Part shown: one piece after another, positions 1-9,409 of the stretch | Layout: every line of letters begins with the position of its first letter | Position numbering within the stretch: position 1 is the first letter of the stretch | Source of the DNA: Diabrotica undecimpunctata | Taxonomy: Eukaryota > Arthropoda > Insecta > Coleoptera > Chrysomelidae | Length of the DNA stretch: 64,000 nt | Direction: 5' to 3' | NCBI RefSeq assembly: GCF_040954645.1 | Contig: NC_092806.1 | Coordinates: forward strand, 6,138,001-6,202,000 | Program-made: the position numbers and the translations under genes | The notes under the pieces: model-generated | What the model saw: the letters and a program-made list of their open reading frames with translations, nothing else | Told to the model about the DNA's origin: nothing | Database searches by the model: none

Positions 1-868
1 TCTGCATATCGAAAATTACTTATTGGTACGCCATTAATCTTGATGCCCTCGTTGTACTCTTTCAGTGCCTCTAGAAATATTTGTTCCGTGTACAGGTTGA
101 AAAGCAGTGGCGAAAGAATACAGCCCTGTCTAACCCCTCTAGAAATGGTTACGTTTTCACTCACCATATGTCCATTCTTCATGTGGGCTGTTTGATTCCA
201 ATATAGATTTTTTATAATCTGGATGTCTTTAGTGTCAAGTCCTGTAAGATGTAATAGTTCTATGAGTTTGTCATGTTTGATAGTATCGAATGCTTTCTCA
301 TAGTCGATAAAACAGGCGTAAACATCTTTGTGTTGATCCAGACATTTTTGAATCAAGACTTGTATTGCAAAGAGCGGCTCTCGAGTTCCAAAACCGCATC
401 TAAAACCGAACTGTGTTTTACTTATGCTGTGTTCTAATTTTGCTCGTATTCTGGAATGGATAATACGCAAGAATACTTTAAGGGTGTGACTCATTAAACT
501 TATAAGGCGATATTCACTACACGTCTTAGAATTCGATTTCTTGGGAAGGGGCACAAATGTAGATTTCAACCAGTCCGATGGAATTTGACCAGTATCGTAT
601 ATCTTATTAAACAGTTCTAATACTACATTCAGGTTGTTCTCGTTAAAAACTTTTAAAAATTCGACTGGTATTTCATCGCATCCAGTTACTTTCCCATCTT
701 TTGTTTGATCTATAGCTTTTATCACCTCACTTTTTAATATTTTTGGTCCATTCAGATCAAGAGTGTTCGTAGGAATATGACGATAATCCGTAAACAAATC
801 TTTTATGTAATTTGCCCAAGTCTGTAACTGTTCTTCTTTATCTACAATAAGTTTGTATAAAATCTGAT
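1..868 (-). CDS. Non-LTR retrotransposon reverse transcriptase, partial
   Basis: Read on the minus strand, the frame stays open from about 868 to the window edge with no stop. It encodes the RT fingers and palm of an APE-type (RTE-like) LINE: a short N-terminal linker, a block like KKSNSKTCSEYRLISLMSH, then GFGTREPLFAIQV, CFIDYEKAFDTIKHDKL (first catalytic Asp block) and RGVRQGCILSPLLFNLY. The translation stops at FRYA, so the expected YADD active site lies just outside the window. There is no endonuclease, so the copy is probably 5'-truncated near 870. The RT at 7066-8372 is a close relative. The function would be target-primed reverse transcription of the element's RNA. The family call is firm; the clade name is from similarity only. 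Confidence 0.85.
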
Positions 869-869
869 A

Positions 870-1778
870 TAAAAAATATAAATGATTTATTTGCTAATGC
901 AATACACGGATTCACTTGGTGCAGATCACTGTTACGATTCAACAAATAATTCAATCTCTAACATGCAGAATCGTCTCGTTTCAAAGAGATTGGAATGTTT
1001 GGAATATTTGAAGTTCATTGGTATTTGCTCATCGATATATAATAGAGATAATGCCAAATTTTGGCGTTCAAAACATTCACTAAATTTAAATATACGTCGA
1101 TAAATATAATTTCAAATTATGGAACAGCTTTAATTTTTATTAAGATTAATTTAGGGCCTCAAATGGCCATATTGTAAAATAATGCTTATTATTTGCTCGC
1201 TTTAAAATTATGTTATAAAGATATTTTTTAAGTAAAAATTTAAATCCAACGTTTATTCAATGTTGACCATACATACGATTTTATGTACTGATAATGAACT
1301 TTTTAAAATGCTTTTATTGTACTACCAGTTTTTCGTCAAAAATACACCGGAAATTACAAAAATATCTCTTTTCGATTTCGTTTACGTATCAAATTGAAAT
1401 CCAAACATTTAACCGAATATCCAGCACGGTTCTTCTCGAGCTGACATAGGTCTTGGTCCATTTCCGAGGCATTCCCGTTTCCAGAGCCGCCACTTCCGGT
1501 CCAGTCATTCAATTACTTCCGTTCCTTCCTTTAATCGCCACTAGACCAGGCAACTATAGGTCTAGACTTAAGATGAAGTATTGCTAGACGAAAGCTAACA
1601 AAAAATCAATTAGTAAATGTCAATTGCAAACATGCAAAAACATATTTAAATTTTCAATGTCTTAAGAATGATTAAAACACGCTTTTAACTGATAACTGTA
1701 ATAATTAATGTAATGTGAGTAATTATTTTACTGTAAGTTTAAGTGTAGTGAATAATGTAATAATATAGTTTAATATAA
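870..1778. other. No gene seen
   Basis: AT-rich spacer between the LINE and the mariner-like element. A 73-codon frame at 882-1103 has no recognisable motif. I see no repeat or coding signal here. Confidence 0.6.
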
Positions 1779-1780
1779 TA

Positions 1781-2290
1781 CAGGGTGAGTCATGAGGAAC
1801 TTTACATACTTCTACCATATGTAGAGTCCCTCAGGGAGCATATCATGTGGTCACTAAAAAATGTCAACTCCTCTTCTTTATTAATTAACAGGGTGATTTG
1901 TGTAATTGACCATTTATTTCATTTTACTGTAGTGTTTATACGGCTCATTTGATTTTTTAAATTTTTGCATGATACAGTACACTACTATCAAGCATTCGAC
2001 TGGTATTAGCTAAACTAAAAAATTCCAGGACTGGCTTTGGAAAAATTAATTTAGGGATTCGTATTAAATATTACACCCTGTATAAATTTTTTTTAAAATG
2101 CAATAAGTGATTTTCAAACTACATAAATAGCCAATGAAAACGACATATGCGACAATGTTGTCGCACTTTGATTAAATTTTTAGTGAACGATCAAATCTTA
2201 CCAAAAATAGAACAACCATAATGAAGTATCAAATTATAAGGTATTAATTTAAACAAATGTTATAAATTTCAAACATTTTAATTAAAATGA
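1781..2290 (+). repeat. Left terminal inverted repeat of mariner-like element
   Basis: 510 bp that pair with the reverse complement of 3901-4411. A second terminus-like CACCCTG followed by TA lies at 2074-2082, 300 bp in from the outer end. Confidence 0.85.
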
Positions 2291-2733
2291 GTTCCTACAA
2301 CATAATCTAATACGTAGAAAATTAACACCTTTATTGTCACTTTGTATTATCTCTATGATAGAATCAATTGTTTTTCAATTTTAAATTTTTACTCATAGAT
2401 CGTATTGGGGCATTATTTTCGATAAATAATAAATTAAATTGATTAAAAAGTCAAACCTCTTGTATGTGTTAGTTTTTGTTGATTGTAAATGATTAAAATT
2501 TTATGTCAAATAATAATACATTGCATCAACTGTACTAAATAAAAATAAATCTAAAAAAGTTTAAAATGAAGGTTGGCGTTGACCGTTTGACGTTTCTTGA
2601 TATTTTATACCCATTGTCATTATTGTCATTATCAATTGTTATTTATGTGTACAAGAATACATATTTCTTCTGTCATATCTACGTTAAGTACATTGTGTTA
2701 GTTTTGGTAGAGCTTTTGTTACTTTCGTTCAAA

Positions 2734-3752
2734 ATGCCACATCAGTTTTCGACCACAGAATATGCAGACATAATATTTGTTTATGGATTCTGTAATGGGA
2801 ATGGTAGGGCTGCTAGTAGAGAATATCGCAGGAGATTTCCTAATCGTCGAACTCCCAGTCATCCAACATTTGGGTCAGTTTTTAATTATTTGCGAGAAAA
2901 TGGCACTTTTCCTAGTGGAACAACAGAGCGACATGTAGATGAAGCGCAGGAAGATGACATTATGGACGCCGTTACTATGAACCCTACAATAAGCACTAGA
3001 CAAGTAAGTCGAGAACTCAATGTTACTCAATCAAAAGTAAGTAGAGTCTTACAAAAAAATAATCTATACCCATATCACATTCAAATGGTTCAGCGACTAC
3101 ATGCTGGAGATGAGATCGATAGGTTGGAATTTTGTAGATGGATTAACAATAATCGACCAACGCTATACAGGACACTATTTACAGATAAAGCCCAATTTAC
3201 CAGAGACGGGATAAATAATTCACGAAATTCACATGTGTGGGCAGAAGAAAATCCCCATGCTATTCGAGAACGTCGTTCTCAGTTAAGGTTTTCGGTTAAC
3301 GTGTGGATTGGTGTCATAAATAACCAATTAGTAGGTCCTCACTTTTTTGATGGTCCTTTAACAGGGCAGGTCTATTTGAACTTTCTACAAAATATTTTGC
3401 CGAATTTGCTTGCCAACGCGAACGTTGCTATCCAAGGCATGTATTTTCAGCATGATGGGGCACCCCCACACTTTTTACTGGCAGTGAGACAACATCTCAA
3501 TAATGTTTATGGCAACAGGTGGATAGGACGTGCAGGTCCTATTTAGTGGCCTTCAAGATCCCCTGATTTCAATCCCGTTGATTACCATATTTGAATATTA
3601 ATAACCGACAACAATTAATTGATAGAATTATACATTGTTGTAATACTATTAGAAACGATCCCCAGAGTATCCGTAATTCAATACGTCAATTAACAATTCG
3701 GCAACAAAAATGTGTACAGGCTGCAGGGTTCCATTTCGAAAATCTATTTTGA
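2734..3752 (+). pseudogene. Mariner-like (DDD) transposase, broken
   Basis: A cut-and-paste transposase of the IS630/Tc1/mariner superfamily. I start it at the ATG at 2734, because the family's N-terminus (FVYGFCNGNGRAASREYRRR, a helix-turn-helix domain) begins just after it; the open frame extends further upstream without family signal. A second helix-turn-helix (STRQVSRELNVTQSKVSRV) follows. The catalytic blocks are LFTDKAQF (first Asp), FQHDGAPPHF (second Asp) and WPSRSPDFNPVDY (third Asp), with about 36 residues between the second and third. An in-frame TAG at 3544 falls just before the third block, and then a frameshift plus deletion leads to a C-terminal tail ending FHFENLF near 3752. 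It cannot make a full protein. Confidence 0.85.
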
Positions 3753-3900
3753 ATTATTTTTATTTTGTTACCATTATTGTATCTTTTCCAGTTCTAATTT
3801 ATGGGTTTATCATAACTATGTACATATTTTCAGTTTTTTTTTAAATTGTTTTCGTTATTGTTAGTAGTTACTGTTTTTTGTTGTGCAGTGACTCAGTTTA

Positions 3901-4411
3901 TCATTTTAATTAAAATGTTTGAAATTTATAACATTTGTTTAAATTAATTACCTTATAATTTGATACTTCATTATGGTTGTTCTATTTTTGGTAAGATTTG
4001 ATCGTTCACTAAAAATTTAATGAAAGTGCGACAACATTGTCGCATATGTCGTTTTCATTGGCTATTTATGTAGTTTGAAAATCACTTATTGCATTTAAAA
4101 AAAAATATATACAGAGTGTAATATTTAATACGAATCCCTAAATTAATTTTTCCAAAGCCAGTCCTGGAATTTTTTAGTTTAGCTAATACCAGTCGAATGC
4201 TTGATAGTAGTGTACTGTATCAATCAAAAATTAAAAAAATCAAATGAGCCGTATAAACACTACAGTAAAATGAAATAAATGGTCAATTACACAAATCACT
4301 CTGTTAATTAATAAAGAAGAGGAGTTGACATTTTTTAGTGGCCACATGATATGCTCCCTGAGGGACTCTACATATGGTAGAAGTATGTAAAGTTCCTCAT
4401 GACTCACCCTG
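3901..4411 (-). repeat. Right terminal inverted repeat of mariner-like element
   Basis: 511 bp, the inverted partner of 1781-2290. An inner terminus-like CAGAGTG preceded by TA lies at 4110-4118, matching the inner terminus of the left arm with one base change. Confidence 0.85.
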
Positions 4412-4584
4412 TATAATAATACCGTCATTATGTTTTAAGTGTAGTGATTTATTTATACTAGGCTATCGATATACTCCCTAAAATGTCTAATTGAATTATT
4501 TTGATAATCATTAGTCCTGGAACTTCTTTGCTATTCCGTTTATTTTATAGGGTTTATTAAGTCCATAGAAATACGTAATAATAT

Positions 4585-5930
4585 TCTTCTTCTTTTTCTT
4601 CTTCTCGTAGCACTACAACTCGGGGTGGGTTTTGACTGACTGCACAACTTGCTTCCATCTTGAACGGTCGTCCATAATAGTTGGGTCAGTGGGTAGCCCC
4701 ATTGTTCTTGGATATGACCATATATTGTCTCTCCATCGCATTCGTGGACGTCCTAAGGGCCTTATTCCTGTGGTGACTTCCTCCTATATTAACTTGGCTA
4801 GAAGGTTATTAGGGAGTCTATGGACATGGCCAGTCCATCTTAGACGTTGCGATTTAATCTCTTTGACTATATCGCTCGCTCTATACATCTGCTTGACCTC
4901 AGCATTTGTTCTCATTCGGTATCGGTTGCTATTAATGTCGTGATAAGGACCAAAGATTTTTCTGAGGATTTTCCTCTCAAAACATCTAAGTTTTTTTTCA
5001 GTTTCTTTGGTCAGGGCACGTCTCACACCTATACATAAGCACCGGTCCAATCACCGTTTTATATATTCTAATGAAGAATTCATTCTTTAATCTCTTCCGC
5101 GATGTCGTTATCTGCAGTGATTGTTGCTCCGAGATATTTAAAAATCTCCACTCTTTCAAAGTTATATGGGTCAATTGTAACATTTTGCCCTATTCTATCT
5201 CGTCCCTTTTGTCTGTTGATGCACATGTATTTGGTTTTCTCTTTGTTTACCCATTAACCAGTTTTCTTTGCCTCTACCTCCAATTTATTAAAGGTCTCCT
5301 TTACATTGGCGACTGCGTTTCCCACAATGTTAATGTTATCTGCGTATGCTAGTAGTAATTTTGGTCCATTTACTACCAGTAATTCTGTTTTAATTTGTGC
5401 TGCTCTTACTACTTTCTCCAGGATGATATTAAAGAGGAGAAGTGACAGCGCATCTCATTGTTTAAGGCCACTGCTTATTTTGAAAAATTCTGAGAGTTTG
5501 TTACCTATCCGTACTCTGGATCTACAACTATTCACACATAACTTAACAAGCTGGATAAGTTTTTTTGGAACTGAAAGTTCTGCCATTGCATTCCACATCT
5601 GATCCCTTTTAATGTTGTCATTTGCTTGCCGGAAATCTATGAAGAGATTATGGATAGTTTTATTGAATTCCCATCCTTTTTCAAGCAGCTGTCCTAGAGT
5701 AAAGATCTGATCTAATGTCGATTTATGTTTTCTGAAGCCGGCTTGGTATTCCCCCATGAAATTTTCTATAAGAAAATTTTCAGCCTACTTAATATGATGT
5801 TTTATAAGATTTTATATGCCGTATTAAGTAGGGAGATGCCTCTATAGTTAGAGCACTTGGTTTTGTCTCCCTTTTTATGGATGGGGATTATTACACGTGA
5901 TAATATTACATGTGTTAATTAAAAATGGAA
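4585..5930 (-). pseudogene. LINE reverse transcriptase, decayed
   Basis: Minus-strand APE-type LINE. Reading from 5930 downward, it shows a degraded [20 protein letters not shown] block, then GEYQAGFRKHKSTLDQIFTL and LFIDFRQANDNI (the first catalytic block). Near the 3' end comes the C-terminal domain with EKKLRCFERKILRKIFGPYHD and RLRWTGHVHRLPNN. Frames change several times and the palm around YADD is disrupted. The 3' end abuts a TTC-rich tract (GAA-rich on the coding strand, 4583-4610), a tail seen on other LINEs in this window. It is one of several related RTE-like copies here and is not functional. Confidence 0.8.
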
Positions 5931-6242
5931 TCGACTTAAGTAAACCAGGCGATATCTGGTTAGGTGATAGCTGTAGCTTCAAATTAAAAACCATAAGTAT
6001 CAAGTATCCCATGCTGTTTGACCATCGTAAGACTGACCATATGTAAGATTTATCCCACCGCTGTTACCAATGTTACATTTCTTTAAAATAATTTTATTCG
6101 AACACCAACTGGTTTACATAATTTTAACAGGATGACCATACATCTCAACATTTTTTTAGGAATGCAAATTTGCAAAAAATGGACTATTTTTCAAATAAAC
6201 GCTTCAATTTTAATACTTCTTCATTTTCGTCAAGAGACTTAT
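5931..6242. other. No gene seen
   Basis: About 310 bp of AT-rich sequence between the LINE and the hAT element. No coding or repeat signal. Its last 8 bases (6235-6242) are the left target duplication of the hAT element. Confidence 0.5.
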
Positions 6243-6310
6243 CAGTGGCGGCTGGTGTGGTAAAATTTTGCGTAGGCCAAGCCAGCAAATTACATATAGC
6301 TATGTGTAAT

Positions 6311-6846
6311 CAGTGACGGATCCAGAGGGGGGGGGCACGAGGTCATGACCCCCCCCTAACTAATTTTTTAATGATTTCTCTATTTATTTTAACTTCTGCG
6401 TTGTATCTAATTTTTGCGATTTTTAATTTTTCATCTAGCAAATCGCGAACAGAAAACGCCCTCTTCTGTTCATCCTTAAAGGACAGGAAATTACTTAAAT
6501 GTTCCTTGCAACTGGAATGTTTTTTTAAGAAGGCAGACATGTTTTTTAAATCAAAGTATCCTTCACAATTCTATACACATTTCTTATTAGAAAATAACAA
6601 ACACAGCCAACAATATAGTTTGTTTTTCGTAATACTTCCAGACAACCATTTGTAGAAATCATGCCAAGAGCAATTAAAAGTACGCACCTTTTTCTCATCT
6701 TTTTGGTCAATATGCAATGTTGGAATAGACCTTTCATTCATAATTTTTTTTTCTATCAATTTCAGTTCTTCTAGATAATGGCGATTCCAATAGTGAAACA
6801 ACAATGTCCAAACACTCACTATCAACATTACTATTAAACAATGCAA
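6311..6846 (-). pseudogene. hAT transposase N-terminus (zf-TTF/ZMYM1-like), internally deleted
   Basis: A hAT terminus (CAGTGACGGATCCAGAG followed by G-rich and C-rich runs) begins at 6311. A minus-strand frame from 6846 to 6343 encodes the N-terminal TTF-type zinc finger of ZMYM1-like hAT transposases: FNCSWHDFYKWLSGSITKNK, YCWLCLLFSNK, GYFDLKNMSAFLKKH. Only one stop interrupts it, a TAG near 6571 where the family would have Trp (TGG). The DDE and C-terminal dimerisation regions are missing: the frame runs straight into the terminus. This is an internally deleted copy; its other end was not found. Confidence 0.7.
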
Positions 6847-7065
6847 CCTGGTAAAGCGTCATAAAAACTCATTTTTATGTATCAGTTATAAAACAATCTC
6901 ACATATATAAGTTGCATACAATCAGGCGATATAGAAATCACGCAAATGTGATTTTTTTTTCTTCGATTTTTTTTTAATTTTTTTGGGCAACCGTGCACTT
7001 ATTTGCAATTGTGGTGTTTGTTTAAAAATATGTTACAATTATAGATTATGTTATATATTTTTTTA

Positions 7066-8372
7066 TCATTACATGATTACCGTACAATCAGTCTGATGAG
7101 CCATGTACTGAAAATATTTCTGAAAATTATACACTCTAGAGTACACAGAAAACTGGAAATGGACATCAATAATACCCAGTTTGGATTCCGAAATGGACTT
7201 GGAACAAGAGAGGCGTTGTTTGCACTGAACGTTATGTCTCAAAGATGTCTTGACATAAATCAAGATGTATTCATGTGTTTCATAGATTACAACAAGGCCT
7301 TTGATAAAGTGCGGCATGATCACCTAATCAGACTCCTGACAGAAAATAATTTAGATAAACGAGACATCCGACTAATAGCAAATATGTACTACAATCAGAA
7401 AGCAGTAGTGAGAGTAGAGAATAATACCACTGAAGAAATCGAAATAAAGCGAGGTGTGAGACAAGGGTGTATACTGTCACCAACCCTGTTTAATCTCTAT
7501 TCCGAAGACGTAATGAATAGAACACTCTCTGAGCAATCCGTAGGTATTAAAATAAATGGTGTTAGATTAAACAATCTGAGATTTGCCGACGACACCGTTC
7601 TGATCGCAGAAACACTTGAAGAGCTACAGACATTGGTGAATAAGATAGCAGACTGCAGCGAAGAATATGGACTATCTTTGAACATAAAGAAAACTAAATT
7701 TATGGTAATATCGAAATCAACACAAAATGTCCAAAATTTATATTTACACAATGAAATTATCGATTGAGTTAGCAAATACAAATATTTAGGCACTTTTATA
7801 AATGAAGACAACGATAGCTCAGCAGAAATCAAAATAAGAATAGAAAAAGCCAGATCCATATTCACTAAAATGAAGAGAGTGTTCTGCGGAAGAGATTTGA
7901 GCCTTGAAATGAAACTTCGCCTGATGAGATGTTACGTACTTTCTGTGCTGTTCTACGGAATGGAGTCATGGACGTTGAAAAAGATTGATACCAAAAAATT
8001 AGAGGCATTTGAACTGTGGATGTATCGCAGAATCCTGAGAATATCATGGACCGAGAGAGTCACAAATGTCGAGGTCTTGAGAAGAATGAATAAAGAAAAG
8101 GAAGTCATATTTACGATCAAAAAACGAAAACTGCAATACTTGGGACACATTACAAGAGGCGAAAGATATGACCTGCTTCGAATAATTATGCAAGGGAAAA
8201 TAGCAGGAAAAAGGTCCATAGGAAGAAGACGAAACTCCTGGCTAAAGAATCTACGGGAATGGTATAGCTGTAGCAGCAACGAATTGTTTCGGTCAGCAGT
8301 TTCGAAAATACGTATAGCCCTGATGATCGCCAACCTTCGGAACGAAGATGGCACTTGAAGAAGAAGAAGATT
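7066..8372 (+). pseudogene. RTE-like LINE reverse transcriptase, one stop codon
   Basis: Starts at HDYRTISLMSH, so it is 5'-truncated, and continues through QFGFRNGLGTREALFALN, CFIDYNKAFDKVRHDHL, RGVRQGCILSPTLFNLY and the active site LRFADDTVLIAET. The C-terminal domain has GMESWTLKKIDTKKLEAFEL, YRRILRISWTERVTNVEVLR and LQYLGHITRGERYDLL. The frame is broken only by a TGA at 7765 between HNEIID and VSKYKYLGT; both parts are in the same frame. The 3' end is a GAA repeat at 8355-8370. It belongs to the family of the copy at 1-868 and lies inside the hAT shell. Confidence 0.88.
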
Positions 8373-8810
8373 TTTTTATCATAATTTAAAAGAAAATTTA
8401 TATTACAATTCGATAATTACGTTACAAGTGACAACGATGGTCGGCGTAGGCCCGATTGTCTGGTGCCTAAACAGCAAGCATAAACACGACAATATAAATC
8501 GTTGTCGTTGTCCGACAAGCTGCTTAACTTCAAATGCTTTTTGTACGGAAATCTTATGTGAGCTGGGTCGGCCAGTTCCGATCGGGCCTATTAATGATAT
8601 TTAAAATGCCTGAATACGATTCGATGCTTTCTGTGGTAATATAATAACATAGTTGTTTTAACGGACGCTAATGTATTGAGTGATTTAGTACATTTAAAAG
8701 TTATTTACATGCATTAATATAATTTTTAAATATATGTTTTTCAATTTTAAAGCTCTTAAAATTATTGGGTGGGCCCGGCCTATCCTGCCTACCCCTAAAA
8801 GCCGCCACTG

Positions 8811-9408
8811 GGACTTATTTTACGTGGCATAAATTTCACGGAACTTTCGTAATAATACTTAGAATGAATATAAAAGAGATCTATCTCAAAATTTTAAATT
8901 TAAAAGTACTTTTTCAAATTCAATTATATAGGCGGTACTACAGATGTGTTTATTTGATCCTCCCACTGCATCGTACTAATATTTTAATTGGTTACTTGCA
9001 AAAAAGGAGGTTTTATTTTACTAGCACTGCCTATAAATGTTCGGATTGGTTACTGTTATCAGTACAGCCGAAAACAAGCTATTTAGTAGAACCAATAATC
9101 GTTATATGAGTAATTTGAAGGTATGTAATATTAAGTAGACGACACCGATAAAACGAGATTGTTGAAAGTGGTTTTATATAAATACCTGGAATTTTGTAAA
9201 TAATAAATAGTTTTATTTAAAAACTTTTAACTAGTTTTAAAGGAGGTTTTTTTACAATTGCGATATAAGTAATTTGTATCATTTAAGTAGACCACAGGTT
9301 TTGTTTACGACACCGATAAAACGAGAATGCTGAAAGTGGGTTTATATAAATACGTGAAATTTAGTGAGTAATATTAAATGTAAAGTTTCATTTGAAAATT
9401 ACTTGCTC
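8811..9408. other. No gene; contains a direct duplication
   Basis: About 600 bp without a gene. It holds two direct copies of a ~90 bp segment starting at 9139 and 9307 (shared core ACGACACCGATAAAACGAGA), 168 bp apart, with scattered differences. Confidence 0.6.
9139..9398 (+). repeat. Direct repeat, two ~90 bp copies
   Basis: Copies start at 9139 and 9307. Both run from ACGACACCGAT through a TTTATATAAATAC segment; they diverge by point changes and small indels further on. Confidence 0.6.
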
Positions 9409-9409
9409 T

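Larger units (their letters stand above)
1781..4411 (+). mobile_element. Tc1/mariner-like transposon with ~510 bp inverted ends
   Basis: The element begins CAGGGTGAGTC and ends with its reverse complement, with TA on both sides (1779-1780 and 4412-4413), the usual Tc1/mariner target duplication. The terminal inverted repeats are very long, 1781-2290 against 3901-4411, with only scattered mismatches. A decayed mariner-type transposase lies between them. Each outer ~300 bp of an arm is itself bounded by CAGGGTG and CACCCTG (slightly changed on the right) next to TA, so each arm looks like a smaller MITE-like unit plus inner sequence. Confidence 0.85.
6243..8810. mobile_element. hAT-type transposon shell with nested insertions
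   Basis: The left end starts CAGTGGCGGCT and the right end finishes AGCCGCCACTG. The 8 bp flanks are AGACTTAT (6235-6242) and GGACTTAT (8811-8818), one mismatch, which is the 8 bp duplication expected of hAT elements. Inside lie a second hAT terminus at 6311 with part of its transposase, and a LINE at 7066-8372. No transposase of the outer element was recognised, so it may be non-autonomous. Confidence 0.75.

Noticed and set aside
882..1103. 73-codon open frame
   Set aside because: No family motif, no neighbour that would explain it, and AT-rich chance composition.
8765..9109. 114-codon open frame
   Set aside because: It starts inside the right end of the hAT element and crosses its border into the flank, so it cannot be a conserved gene.
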